A program made the translations under genes and the position numbers. Under the pieces are notes generated by a model, which worked only from the letters and a program-made list of their open reading frames with translations, made no database searches and was not told where the DNA came from. 47,884 bases of DNA. Origin: Bacilli bacterium (GTDB lineage Bacteria > Bacillota_I > Bacilli_A > RFN20 > CAG-826). The DNA is taken from positions 1-47,884 of the forward strand of contig JAEDOI010000006.1 of the NCBI GenBank assembly GCA_016302065.1, given 5' to 3'. This document shows positions 35,795-45,239 of the stretch, in pieces; position 1 is the stretch's first letter, and each line of letters begins with the position of its first letter.

Positions 35795-36384
35795 TACCTC
35801 GCAATAATTTTAACTAATTCATTAGAATTTATTTTTTTAGCTATTTCTGGGCATTTAATTGTTGAATATAATAAACCTATAAAATAATTAAGATGTAATA
35901 TAATTAATTCTTTTGGTTCTATATTTAGAAAATGTCCTTCTTTTTGACATTCTCTTATTATTTTTGTTAATTTAACTTCAAAACGTAATGTTGGTTGAAT
36001 TAAATCTTCTGATAGAGATTTATTTAAAGGAAGTGTTAAAAATAAGAATAAATAATATCTTTTTAAATTATTTGAAGAAATAATATCTAATAAATATTCT
36101 TGGATTTTTAAATATTTATCAAAAAAAGAAATTGGCAAATTAATAATAGAATTATAATCAATCCCAATAACGTCATGTGATTGTCTTCCAAGATCAACTA
36201 AAATGTCTTTTTTGTTTGTATAGTAATGATATATTAATCCATGAGAGCATTTTATTTTTTTAGCAATATCATCCATTGAGACTGTATCAAAACCATTTTT
36301 AACAAAAAGTTCTAAAGCTGCGTTTAGAATTTCGTTTCTTCTCTTATCTTTAATAACTTTGTTTTGTTGTAATGTTCTAGGCAT
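35794..36384 (-). CDS. TetR-family regulator of the ABC exporter operon
   Basis: A 196-residue TetR regulator. The N-terminal helix-turn-helix (about 12-60) contains NAALELFVKNGFDTVSMDDI and the recognition helix region CSHGLIYHYYTNKKD. The C-terminal domain is hydrophobic and likely binds the exported compound or a signal. It is the first gene of a three-gene operon with the two exporter subunits. No SD is present: a TTGACA-17-TAATAT promoter ends 6 bases before the ATG, predicting a leaderless mRNA. A perfect 7-bp-arm inverted repeat covers the -35 and is the likely operator. Confidence 0.9.
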   Translation of the reverse strand: MPRTLQQNKVIKDKRRNEILNAALELFVKNGFDTVSMDDIAKKIKCSHGLIYHYYTNKKDILVDLGRQSHDVIGIDYNSIINLPISFFDKYLKIQEYLLDIISSNNLKRYYLFLFLTLPLNKSLSEDLIQPTLRFEVKLTKIIRECQKEGHFLNIEPKELIILHLNYFIGLLYSTIKCPEIAKKINSNELVKIIAR

Positions 36385-36390
36385 ACGATA

Positions 36391-36420
36391 ATATTAGTAT
36401 CAATTGACAAATGTGTCAAT
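36391..36420 (-). promoter_or_regulatory. tetR-ABC promoter with operator over the -35
   Basis: On the minus strand TTGACA (36419-36414), a 17-base spacer and TAATAT (36396-36391) form a near-consensus promoter. The inverted repeat ATTGACA / TGTCAAT (36403-36409 and 36414-36420, 4-base gap) covers the -35, which suits autorepression by the encoded TetR. Confidence 0.7.
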
Positions 36421-36452
36421 AAAAAAAGAACATACTTTTTTATTTTTATAAC

Positions 36453-36481
36453 TTTAAAAATAAAAGCTTAAATAGTATGAT
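36453..36481 (+). promoter_or_regulatory. Promoter of pth (leaderless geometry)
   Basis: TTTAAA (36453-36458), a 17-base spacer and TATGAT (36476-36481) end 7 bases before the ATG at 36489. There is no SD. Confidence 0.4.
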
Positions 36482-36488
36482 TAATTAC

Positions 36489-37055
36489 ATGAAATTGATT
36501 GTAGGATTAGGGAATCCAGGAAAAGAATATGAACACACTAGACACAACATGGGATATGATGTTGTTGACCTTTTTGCGTCTTCATTAGGTTTTGATATTG
36601 ATAAAGTTGGTTTTAAAGGGTTATATACAAAAGTTAAATATTTCAATGAGGATATTATTTTGTTAAAACCTACAACTTATATGAATCTTAGTGGTGATTC
36701 AATAGTTTTATTGAAGAATTATTTCAAAATTGATATTGAAGATATAATAATTATATATGATGATATGGACACTAAAGTTGGTAATATTAGATTAAAAATT
36801 AAAGGAAGTAGTGGCGGACATAATGGAATTAAATCAATTATTGCTAATTTAAAAACAGAAGAATTTAAGCGTATTAGAGTAGGCATTGGAAAGCCAGTAT
36901 TTAATATAATTGACTATGTATTAGGTAAACCATCCTCTGAAGAACAAGAATTAATTAATAAAGCACTTCAGGATGCAGTAGATGCTTTAAAAATTTCTAT
37001 TAAAGAATCATTTAATAAAGCAATGACTATTTATAACAAGGAGAATAAATTATAA
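36489..37055 (+). CDS. pth: Peptidyl-tRNA hydrolase
   Basis: A 188-residue Pth that frees peptides from stalled peptidyl-tRNAs. The family start MKLIVGLGNPGKEY is at the ATG at 36489; an ATG at 36477 would add four residues. The catalytic His lies in EHTRHNMGY. The loop DDMDTKVGNIRLKIKGS and the GGHNG motif follow. Neither ATG has an SD. The gene heads the conserved run pth-mfd-rqcP-tilS-ftsH. Its last codons include AAGGAG, the only SD that could serve the extended mfd start. Confidence 0.95.
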   Translation: MKLIVGLGNPGKEYEHTRHNMGYDVVDLFASSLGFDIDKVGFKGLYTKVKYFNEDIILLKPTTYMNLSGDSIVLLKNYFKIDIEDIIIIYDDMDTKVGNIRLKIKGSSGGHNGIKSIIANLKTEEFKRIRVGIGKPVFNIIDYVLGKPSSEEQELINKALQDAVDALKISIKESFNKAMTIYNKENKL

Positions 37056-40000
37056 AGCTAGAAGATTTTATCATTTCACCATCAAATAGTTTTAACCCCC
37101 CTATTAATGAAAAAATAGGGTTTTTTGTGTGTGATCAATTAATTGGTCCTACACTTTATGCTTTAAATAAATATAAAAATAGTAATAAAAATATCGTAAT
37201 TTTTGCTTCAAATAATTATGAATTAAATAGATTAAAATCTTCACTTGCTAATTATATTCCAAGCGAAGATTTTATATATTTTGAAGAAGATGAATTAATT
37301 AGGGTTGAATACATTTCTAGATCTAAAGAAATGAATGCACAAGAATTATATGCTTTAGATTCATTATTAAATGCTCAACATAAAATAATTTTGTTATCTC
37401 CATCTTCATTGTATAGATTTTATCCAAATAAAAATGTATTTAAAGCAGCTTCTTTTAGCTTAAAGATAAATGATGTAATTGATGTTAATGAATTAGTAAA
37501 TAAATTAACAAGATGCGGCTATTTAAAAGTAAATAAAATTGATCAATCATTACAATTTGCAAAAAGAGGAGATATTGTTGATGTTTTTCCAATTAATTCA
37601 AAAAATCCAATTAGAATTGAATTTTTTGATGACCAAATTGAAAGTATTAGAGAATTTGATATAAGTACCCAATTATCAATTAATAAAATAGATTCTATAA
37701 AAATTTTACCAGCTTCTATTCTTGTTTTAGATTCTTCAGATTATGAAAATAATAAGGAAATCATAGTAAAATTGAAGGAAAAATCGATGAAATCTTTATT
37801 AGATTATGGAAAGAAAAATCTTGAAATTGAATGTGATAGACTGCTTGAAGAAGTAGAAAACGGATTCTTAAGTAGTCGAAATTATAAATATTATGGTTTA
37901 TTAAATAAAAATTGTAATTCAATTATTGATTATATCTCAAATTACGATTTAATTATTGCTAACGAGGAAGAATTTAAAAGAAATAAAGAATCACTCTTTC
38001 TAGAAGCTGATGAATTTATGAATGAATTAATATCCGCTGGAAAAGCATTGTTAGGTGTAAAATATTTTTCTTCTTTGGTAAATGAAGTCGGAAATCCTAT
38101 TGAAATTGATGTATTCAATGAATTTTATTCTCATAAAAACAGTTTTGAATTACCATATAAAAGAGTTTCTTTTTATAATAAGCATTTTAAAAATGTTGGA
38201 CTTTTAATCAATGAATATCTAAAAAACAATTATAAAATTATTTGTTGTATAGATGAGGAATATCAACTTAAAAAATTAAAAGAATATTTACTTGATGCAA
38301 ACATAGAATTTAGTGAAGTAAATGAGTTAAACAAAAACATAATTTCAAATGTCTTAATTTTACATACAAATTTATATGAAGGCTTTGAAAATAGTTTGGA
38401 AAACATAGTGTTTTTGAGTTCAAACGAGCTGTTTGGTATTAAGCATTCAAAATCTAGATTTTATTCTAAATTTAAAGAAGGAACAGTTTTAAATAGTTAT
38501 TTAGAATTAAATAGTGGTGATTATGTTGTTCATGAAACAAAAGGTATTGGCAAATTTTTAGAAATTACAACAATGCTACAAGATGGAAAACATAAAGATT
38601 ATCTAAAAATTGAATATGCAAATAATGAACATCTTTATGTTCCTTTATATCAATTTGATTTAGTTAGAAAATATTCAGGAAGAGATGGTTATACACCTCA
38701 ATTATCGAGGCTCACTTCGAAAGACTGGGAAAAGAAAAAACAAAAAATAAAAGAAAAAATTAACGATTTAAGCGAAAGATTATTAAATTTATACCAAGAA
38801 AGAAAAAACATTCAAGGTTTTGCTTTTGAAGAAGACAATGATCTACAAAAAGAATTTGAGGATAAGTTCGAATTTAATCTTACAGATGATCAAATTAAAT
38901 CTTTAGATGAAATTAAAAAAGATATGGAAGCGAGTTCACCAATGGATAGACTGCTTTGTGGAGATGTTGGATTTGGAAAAACAGAAGTTGCTTTTAGAGC
39001 AGCTTTTAAAGCAATTTTAACTGGAAAACAAGTCTGTTTGTTATGTCCTACTACTGTTTTAGCTAAGCAACATTATGAAGTTGCTTTAGAAAGATTTAAA
39101 GATTTTGGAGTTAATATTGTTCATTTATCAAGATTAAATACTGACAAAAACAATAAAGAAATAACTGAACAAATTAAAGATGGCAAAGCTGATTTTGTAA
39201 TTGGAACGCACAAAGTTTTATCTAAGACTGTACAATTTAAAAACTTAGGTTTACTAATAATAGATGAAGAGCAAAGGTTTGGTGTTGAACAAAAAGAAAA
39301 GATTAAGGAAAGATACAAGAATTTAGATGTATTAACGCTTTCTGCTACTCCAATTCCTCGAACTTTACAATCTTCTTTAATTGGATTGAAATCTGTATCA
39401 AATATTAAAACAGCACCAAGAGAAAGAATGCCAATTCAAACTTATGTTACAACTTATGATGAAAATTTATTAAGAGATATTATAAAAAGAGAATTAGCAA
39501 GGGATGGGCAAATATATTTTGTATATAATTACATCGATAATATTTATAACATGGCCTCATTAATCCAAAAATTAATTCCCAATATTAAAATTGGCGTTAT
39601 TCATGGGCGACTTGAAAAAGCTGATATTGATGATGTAATGAACAGTTTTTATAATCATGAAATTGACTTACTATGTTCTACCTCAATTATTGAAAATGGT
39701 ATTGATGTAAAAAATGCTAATTTAATTATAATTTATGACGCTGATCATTTTGGGCTATCTCAGCTTTATCAAATTAAAGGAAGAGTTGGAAGAGGAGATA
39801 GATTAGCTTATGCCTATTTAATGATAAGAAACAACAAAGAAATAACTGATGATGCGAAAAAGAGACTTAAATCAATTCAAGATTTTACAGAATTAGGAAG
39901 TGGATATAAAATTTCTCAAAGAGATTTAATTATTAGGGGGGCTGGGGATATATTAGGCCCTCAACAATCAGGATTTATTGATGAAATTGGCATAGATTTA

Positions 40001-40546
40001 TATTTAAAAATCTTAAAGGAAACAATTGAAGAAAAGAAATCTGGTAAACCAGTAGTAGAATCTTTACCTGTTTTTTCTAATTTAAATATTGATGCATATA
40101 TTCCTTCAACATATGTAAATGATGAAAATAAATTAGAAATTTATCAGCGTATTATTGAAGCAAAAGATGAAAATAGTTTAATAAAAATTAAAAACGAAAT
40201 AAAAGATATTTATGGCCAAATTCCAGATAGTGTTAATTTATTATTTGATAAGAGAAAAATTGATATTAAACTAGAAAAACATGATATTTTTAATTCTTTA
40301 AATGAAGACCAACAATTTGTAATTGTAAATCTTTCAGCTCAATTTTCATCTATTGATGGTATTGGAACGAACTTATTTACTAGTTTAATATCATTAGTAA
40401 ATGTTATTAAAATTACTTATACCAATAAACGTCTGTCAATTAAGGTTTATAAACGAAATAATTGGGTAAAAACATTAAATACCATATTAGAAACCTGTGA
40501 AAATTTATATAATAAAGTTGAAGAGAAGGATGTATATGAGGATTGA
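37049..40546 (+). CDS. mfd: Transcription-repair coupling factor Mfd
   Basis: About 1165 residues from the extended start, or 1139 from the GTG at 37127. Mfd removes stalled RNA polymerase and recruits UvrA. A UvrB-like N-terminal module is followed by the RNA-polymerase-binding domain (GDYVVHETKGIGKF). The RecG-like translocase has Walker A GDVGFGKTE, DEEQ and SATPIPRTL, and the C-terminal TRCF domain follows. The frame is open back to a TAA at 37046, and the added residues (KIGFFVCDQLIGPTLYAL) complete the strand-loop-helix expected there. No ATG/GTG/TTG lies in that stretch, but ATT at 37049 is 5 bases after AGGAG. The true start is unresolved. Confidence 0.93.
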   Translation: MIKLEDFIISPSNSFNPPINEKIGFFVCDQLIGPTLYALNKYKNSNKNIVIFASNNYELNRLKSSLANYIPSEDFIYFEEDELIRVEYISRSKEMNAQELYALDSLLNAQHKIILLSPSSLYRFYPNKNVFKAASFSLKINDVIDVNELVNKLTRCGYLKVNKIDQSLQFAKRGDIVDVFPINSKNPIRIEFFDDQIESIREFDISTQLSINKIDSIKILPASILVLDSSDYENNKEIIVKLKEKSMKSLLDYGKKNLEIECDRLLEEVENGFLSSRNYKYYGLLNKNCNSIIDYISNYDLIIANEEEFKRNKESLFLEADEFMNELISAGKALLGVKYFSSLVNEVGNPIEIDVFNEFYSHKNSFELPYKRVSFYNKHFKNVGLLINEYLKNNYKIICCIDEEYQLKKLKEYLLDANIEFSEVNELNKNIISNVLILHTNLYEGFENSLENIVFLSSNELFGIKHSKSRFYSKFKEGTVLNSYLELNSGDYVVHETKGIGKFLEITTMLQDGKHKDYLKIEYANNEHLYVPLYQFDLVRKYSGRDGYTPQLSRLTSKDWEKKKQKIKEKINDLSERLLNLYQERKNIQGFAFEEDNDLQKEFEDKFEFNLTDDQIKSLDEIKKDMEASSPMDRLLCGDVGFGKTEVAFRAAFKAILTGKQVCLLCPTTVLAKQHYEVALERFKDFGVNIVHLSRLNTDKNNKEITEQIKDGKADFVIGTHKVLSKTVQFKNLGLLIIDEEQRFGVEQKEKIKERYKNLDVLTLSATPIPRTLQSSLIGLKSVSNIKTAPRERMPIQTYVTTYDENLLRDIIKRELARDGQIYFVYNYIDNIYNMASLIQKLIPNIKIGVIHGRLEKADIDDVMNSFYNHEIDLLCSTSIIENGIDVKNANLIIIYDADHFGLSQLYQIKGRVGRGDRLAYAYLMIRNNKEITDDAKKRLKSIQDFTELGSGYKISQRDLIIRGAGDILGPQQSGFIDEIGIDLYLKILKETIEEKKSGKPVVESLPVFSNLNIDAYIPSTYVNDENKLEIYQRIIEAKDENSLIKIKNEIKDIYGQIPDSVNLLFDKRKIDIKLEKHDIFNSLNEDQQFVIVNLSAQFSSIDGIGTNLFTSLISLVNVIKITYTNKRLSIKVYKRNNWVKTLNTILETCENLYNKVEEKDVYED
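37099..37126 (+). terminator. Terminator-like hairpin at the pth/mfd junction
   Basis: CCCTATT (37099-37105) and AATAGGG (37114-37120) form a 7-bp stem with an 8-base loop and are followed directly by TTTTTT. It looks like an intrinsic terminator or attenuator. It would lie inside the mfd coding region if the ATT start is used. Confidence 0.55.
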
Positions 40547-40814
40547 TAAATATTTAAAAGTAACAAGATTAATTAAAAGAAGGGCTGCTGCAAAAGAATT
40601 GCTTGATAGAGGCATCTTTTTAATAAACGGTAAAGTTGCAAAGCCTTCAAGTGAAGTTAAACAAAATGACATGTTAACTTTATCTTTAGGAAGACATCAA
40701 TTACTTGTTAAAGTATTAAATTGTTTAGAACATGCAAATAAAGAACAAGCTAATAAAATGTATGAAATTATAGAGGATAATATTATTAATGAAATTGAAT
40801 CTAAAATTGAATAA
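40536..40814 (+). CDS. rqcP: S4-domain protein RqcP (YabO/Hsp15 family)
   Basis: A 92-residue S4-domain protein, MRIDKYLKVTRLIKRRAAAKELLD then FLINGKVAKPSSEVK. In Bacillus this protein acts in ribosome-associated quality control with RqcH, aiding poly-alanine tailing of stalled nascent chains. I use the ATG at 40536 (SD AAGGA about 6 bases upstream), which overlaps the mfd end; the longer frame from 40497 starts inside mfd without homology. Its place between mfd and tilS is conserved. Confidence 0.9.
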   Translation: MRIDKYLKVTRLIKRRAAAKELLDRGIFLINGKVAKPSSEVKQNDMLTLSLGRHQLLVKVLNCLEHANKEQANKMYEIIEDNIINEIESKIE

Positions 40815-42024
40815 TAAGTATATTATTGGTGTTAGTTATGGGCCTGATTCAATGGCTCTTTTAGATTTGCTTTTAAAAAATCATTATGATTTTGTAGTAT
40901 GTCATATAAATTATCATTTAAGAGAAGAATCTAATGAAGAACAAAAAAATTTAGAAAATTATTTAAAGCTATATGACATTAAATATTATATTAAAGAAGT
41001 TAGCTACAAAGAAGACGACAAAAATATTGAAGCTTGGGCAAGAGATATTAGATACACCTTTTTTAAAGAAATTTGTAAAAAAGAAGCGACAAATCATATT
41101 GTTATTGCTCATAATGAAGACGATTTAATAGAAACATATTTAATCCAAAAAAAGAGAAATAGTATAGTTTCTAGATATGGATTAACAACAAAATATAAAG
41201 AGAATGGATTTGTTTTTTATAGACCATTACTTAAATATTCTAAGGATTATTTACTTAAATATTGCAATAAATTTCATATACCTTATAGCATTGATAAATC
41301 AAATTTTGATACAAAATATTTACGAAACAATTTAAGAATTAATTATGTATCTAAATTAACAAAAGAAGAAAGAAAAAATATTAAAAAAGATATATTTGAA
41401 GATAACAGAATTTTAAAAAATAAATTAGATTTAATAAAATCTTTGATACATAAAACTATTTTATCGCAAGAAGATATTTTGCAATTAGATGTTGATTTAT
41501 TTAATTTATTAATTGTTGAAAAATTAAAAATAGTTGGTATTTCATATGGTTTTTCAAAAAAATTTGCCTTAGATATTTATTTAAAAATTAAAAACGATAT
41601 CAATTTTGAATTTAAAAATAATAAATTTATGATTACTTATTCCTATAAGACATTTCTTATTTCACAAAATATAAGTAAGAATTATTTATATATAATTTCT
41701 AATTTACAAAAAAACGATATTTTTAAAATTTATAAAAAATCAAAATTCTATCCTTTAATTCAAACAAAAGGAAAATATATAAAAAATGTATCAAAAAATG
41801 ATTATTTAGAAATTAATGGAATACGAAAAAAAGTCTCGAGGTTATTTATCGATCAACATATGCCTAAATATTTAAGAAATATTTGGCCTGGAGTTTATGA
41901 TGAAAATGATGTTTTACTTTACACCCCCCATTATCAAGAAAATGGATATAAAAACAAAGAATCTGTTATTTTATTTAATGACCTAGTACTAATAAAGTGT
42001 TTTTTACTTTATAAAATAAAGTAG
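40789..42024 (+). CDS. tilS: tRNA(Ile)-lysidine synthase
   Basis: A 411-residue enzyme that converts C34 of tRNA-Ile(CAU) to lysidine, which lets it read AUA. The N-type ATP-pyrophosphatase loop, normally SGGPDS, reads SYGPDS (16-21), followed by MALLDLL. The CHINYHLREES and AHNEDDLIETYL segments are typical. The C-terminal domain is divergent. The start overlaps rqcP by 26 bases. An essential function is expected because AUA codons are common in such AT-rich genomes. The Tyr at the second loop position is unusual. Confidence 0.93.
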   Translation: MKLNLKLNNKYIIGVSYGPDSMALLDLLLKNHYDFVVCHINYHLREESNEEQKNLENYLKLYDIKYYIKEVSYKEDDKNIEAWARDIRYTFFKEICKKEATNHIVIAHNEDDLIETYLIQKKRNSIVSRYGLTTKYKENGFVFYRPLLKYSKDYLLKYCNKFHIPYSIDKSNFDTKYLRNNLRINYVSKLTKEERKNIKKDIFEDNRILKNKLDLIKSLIHKTILSQEDILQLDVDLFNLLIVEKLKIVGISYGFSKKFALDIYLKIKNDINFEFKNNKFMITYSYKTFLISQNISKNYLYIISNLQKNDIFKIYKKSKFYPLIQTKGKYIKNVSKNDYLEINGIRKKVSRLFIDQHMPKYLRNIWPGVYDENDVLLYTPHYQENGYKNKESVILFNDLVLIKCFLLYKIK

Positions 42025-42062
42025 TTATTGTAAAATTAACAATACGAAAGGAGTAGTTGTTT

Positions 42063-44207
42063 ATGAAAGAAAGAAAACCTATATGGCGTTCAATAGTTGT
42101 TTGGATCATTATACTTGGTGTTTTGGGTGTAATTTCCTTTTTTGTAATTTCTAATTTAGTTGGTCAACAATACAACTCAATTTCTACTTCTCAATTTGAA
42201 TCACAATTATATGAGGTTAATGACTCATCAGAGGAAGATAAAAATGATTTCATTATTTATAGTTATTCAACTGTAGAAGATAATAATAAAGTTGATGTTA
42301 AAACGAATGTAGCAATTAAAAATTCAGATGGATCTTACAGTAAGAAATTTTATCAAATTTCTACAACACATGATCATTATTATGGAGAAAATAAGGTTTG
42401 GACAACAGGTTATGCAAATGATGGTTTATCAATCGACCAAGCATTAAGTAATGAAGTTTTAGCTGCAAAGAGTATTACAGATCCTAATTTTATTTCATTA
42501 GTTGGGAAAAATACTATTTCAGGTAATGTAAGTCAATATCAACAAAATTGGTTTGTTTCATGGTTACCAACTATTATCACTGTTGTTGCATTTGTTTTAT
42601 TAGGATTCTTCTTCTTTAGAATGTTATCTTCAGTTGGTGGATCTAATAGTAAAGCAATGGATTTTAATAAATCAACAGCAAGAAAAGTTGATGACTCAAG
42701 AGTAAGATTTTCCGATGTCGCAGGTTGCGATGAAGAAAAAGCTGAAATGGTTGAATTAGTTGATTATTTAAAAGATCCAAAGAAATTTACTAAGTTTGGT
42801 GCTAAGTTACCTAAAGGTGTTTTATTAGTTGGTCCTCCAGGAACAGGTAAAACATTACTTGCAAAAGCAGTTGCTGGTGAAGCAAAAGTTCCATTTTTCT
42901 CAATTTCTGGTTCTGACTTTGTTGAAATGTTTGTTGGTGTTGGTGCAGGAAGAGTAAGAGACTTATTTAAAAATGCTAAACAAAATGCCCCTTGTATTGT
43001 ATTTATTGATGAAATTGATGCTGTTGGAAGACAAAGAGGAGCAGGACTTGGTGGTGGAAATGATGAAAGAGAACAAACATTGAATCAACTTCTTGTTGAA
43101 TTAGATGGTTTTGAAGAAAATTCAGGAATTATTGTTATTGCTGCTACAAATAGAGATGATGTTCTTGACCCTGCTTTATTAAGAGCTGGACGTTTTGATA
43201 GGCAAATTACTGTTAATTTACCAGATAGAAAAGGTAGAGAAGCAATTTTAAGAGTTCATGCTAAAAACAAACATCTTGAACCAAGCATTGACTTTGCTCA
43301 ATTAGCAAAAAGAACAGTGGGATTTAGTGGTGCTGATTTAGCAAATATTTTAAATGAAGCTGCAATTTTGGCAGTAAGAGGTAAGAGAGAATTGATTTCA
43401 ATGGCTGATATCGATGAAGCTATTGATAGAAGAATTGCTGGACCTGCTAAATCTAGTAAAGGATTAAATGAAAAAGAAAGAGAAATGGTTGCATATCATG
43501 AGTCAGGACATGCAATTATTGGCTTAACTTTAGAACATGCAGATAAGGTAAGAAAAATTACTATTATTCCTCGTGGTAGAACTGGTGGACATGTTCTTAT
43601 GGGACCAGACGATGATAGATTTTTAGTTACTAAAAGTGAATTAGAAGCTGAAATTGTTGGATTACTTGGTGGAAGAACTAGTGAAGAAATATTTTTTAAA
43701 GATGTTTCAACCGGTGCAAGCAATGACATAGAAAGAGCAACCTTAATTGCTCGTAGTATGGTTGTTGAATATGGTATGTCTAGTCTTGGACCTATCCAAT
43801 ATGAAAAAGATGCTGGTAGTGTCTTCTTAGGAAGAGATTATACTAATTCTCAAAAGAATTTCTCTGCTGCTGTTGCTGATGAAATTGATAGAGAAATTAG
43901 AAAAATTATCGAAACAGCTCATGCTGAGGCCACAAGAATTATTACTGAAAGAAAAGATGATGTAACATTAATTGCAAAGACTTTACTTGAATATGAGACA
44001 ATTAATGAAGAGGAAATTGATTATCTTTTAAAGAATCGTGAAATGCCAAAAGAAACAGTAAAACAAAGAGATACTGCAATGTCTATGGCAAGTGATGAAA
44101 TGAAAAAGAAGATATCAAGTGACTCAATTATCAATGAAGAAAAAGCAACTATAGAATCTACGGAAGAAAAGAAAGAATCTTCTAAGGAAGAAGATAAGAA
44201 AGAATAA
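42063..44207 (+). CDS. ftsH: ATP-dependent zinc metalloprotease FtsH
   Basis: A 714-residue membrane AAA+ protease. Transmembrane helix 1 (about 9-31), an extracytoplasmic domain (32-165) and helix 2 (about 169-189) come first. The AAA+ module has Walker A GPPGTGKT (257-264) and Walker B VFIDEIDA (313-320). The zinc protease site is HESGH (479-483). The C-terminal tail is a low-complexity Lys/Glu stretch. It degrades misfolded membrane proteins and regulatory substrates. The ATG at 42063 has GAAAGGAG as SD. The stop shares its A with the dusB ATG. Confidence 0.98.
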   Translation: MKERKPIWRSIVVWIIILGVLGVISFFVISNLVGQQYNSISTSQFESQLYEVNDSSEEDKNDFIIYSYSTVEDNNKVDVKTNVAIKNSDGSYSKKFYQISTTHDHYYGENKVWTTGYANDGLSIDQALSNEVLAAKSITDPNFISLVGKNTISGNVSQYQQNWFVSWLPTIITVVAFVLLGFFFFRMLSSVGGSNSKAMDFNKSTARKVDDSRVRFSDVAGCDEEKAEMVELVDYLKDPKKFTKFGAKLPKGVLLVGPPGTGKTLLAKAVAGEAKVPFFSISGSDFVEMFVGVGAGRVRDLFKNAKQNAPCIVFIDEIDAVGRQRGAGLGGGNDEREQTLNQLLVELDGFEENSGIIVIAATNRDDVLDPALLRAGRFDRQITVNLPDRKGREAILRVHAKNKHLEPSIDFAQLAKRTVGFSGADLANILNEAAILAVRGKRELISMADIDEAIDRRIAGPAKSSKGLNEKEREMVAYHESGHAIIGLTLEHADKVRKITIIPRGRTGGHVLMGPDDDRFLVTKSELEAEIVGLLGGRTSEEIFFKDVSTGASNDIERATLIARSMVVEYGMSSLGPIQYEKDAGSVFLGRDYTNSQKNFSAAVADEIDREIRKIIETAHAEATRIITERKDDVTLIAKTLLEYETINEEEIDYLLKNREMPKETVKQRDTAMSMASDEMKKKISSDSIINEEKATIESTEEKKESSKEEDKKE

Positions 44208-45184
44208 TGTCTTTCTTTATTGGAAATATAAAAATTACAAAGAGAGTTATCCTTGCCCCAATGGCAGGGATAACCTCTTTTTCATATCGTAAATTTATGA
44301 ATAAGTTTGGAGTTGGGCTTACTTATTCAGAAATGATAAGCGATTGTGGTTTAATTTATGGAAATGAAGGCACTTTGGAACTTTTAAAAAGCGATGGAAG
44401 CGATCGACCACTTGCGATTCAACTTTTTGGTGGAAGTAAGGAAACAATTTTAAAAGGTCTAGAAATTTTAAATTCAATGAAGATTTCATACGATATTTTA
44501 GATTTAAATCTTGCTTGCCCAGTTCCTAAAGTTGTTAAAAATAATGGAGGGAGCAGTTGGTTAAAAGATCAAAGCAAGTTATTTGAAATGGTAAGTGCTG
44601 TATGCCAAAAATCTATTAAACCAGTAAGTTGTAAAATTCGTTTAGGATATAATGATGTAAATGTTTATGAAACATGTAAAACATTAGAAAAAGCAGGGTG
44701 TAAATTTATTGCAATTCATTGTCGTACAAAAAAACAATTATATTCAGGACTTCCAGATTTTTCTGCAATTAAGGATTTAAAGAAAGTAATTAGTATTCCT
44801 TTTTGTGTAAGCGGGAATATTTATACAGTAAATGATGCTCTTGAAGCATTAAAAATTACGAATGCTGATGCAGTAATGGTTGCTCGTGGTGGCATAGGAA
44901 ATCCAAATTTAATTAAAAATATTAATAAGGCTTTAAATAATGAACCATATAATGAAAACAAAAACCTAAGTGAACAATTAGATTATTTAACTGAATTTTC
45001 TTTAAGTTTAATTAATGAATTTGGTGAAATTAAAGCAATTAGAATGCTTAGAGGAATTGCTACAAAATTTTTAGATGGCATACCTGATATGAAGAAATAT
45101 AAAAATAAAATCTCTCAGGAAACGAAAACAAAACAAGATTTATTAAATATTATTGAAGAAATTAGAGAAAATTATATAAATTAA
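44207..45184 (+). CDS. dusB: tRNA-dihydrouridine synthase
   Basis: A 325-residue flavoprotein that reduces uridines in the tRNA D-loop. The FMN-binding barrel has LAPMAGITSFSYRKFM at the N-terminus, the catalytic Cys in NLACPVPKVVKNNGG, and GNIYTVNDALEAL and MVARGGIGNP for FMN phosphate. The start overlaps the ftsH stop by one base (TAATG). The order ftsH-dusB-lysS matches Bacillus-type genomes. The exact DusB subclass is by context and similarity only. Confidence 0.93.
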   Translation: MSFFIGNIKITKRVILAPMAGITSFSYRKFMNKFGVGLTYSEMISDCGLIYGNEGTLELLKSDGSDRPLAIQLFGGSKETILKGLEILNSMKISYDILDLNLACPVPKVVKNNGGSSWLKDQSKLFEMVSAVCQKSIKPVSCKIRLGYNDVNVYETCKTLEKAGCKFIAIHCRTKKQLYSGLPDFSAIKDLKKVISIPFCVSGNIYTVNDALEALKITNADAVMVARGGIGNPNLIKNINKALNNEPYNENKNLSEQLDYLTEFSLSLINEFGEIKAIRMLRGIATKFLDGIPDMKKYKNKISQETKTKQDLLNIIEEIRENYIN

Positions 45185-45239
45185 CTTAAAAACTAACCTA
45201 TTTTAATATAAAATATATAAGCATTTAAGAGGTGATAAC

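Noticed and set aside
31891..36384. ABC exporter operon as a recently acquired resistance island
   Set aside because: Base composition, codon choice and flanking terminators look like the rest of the window, and no mobile element borders it.
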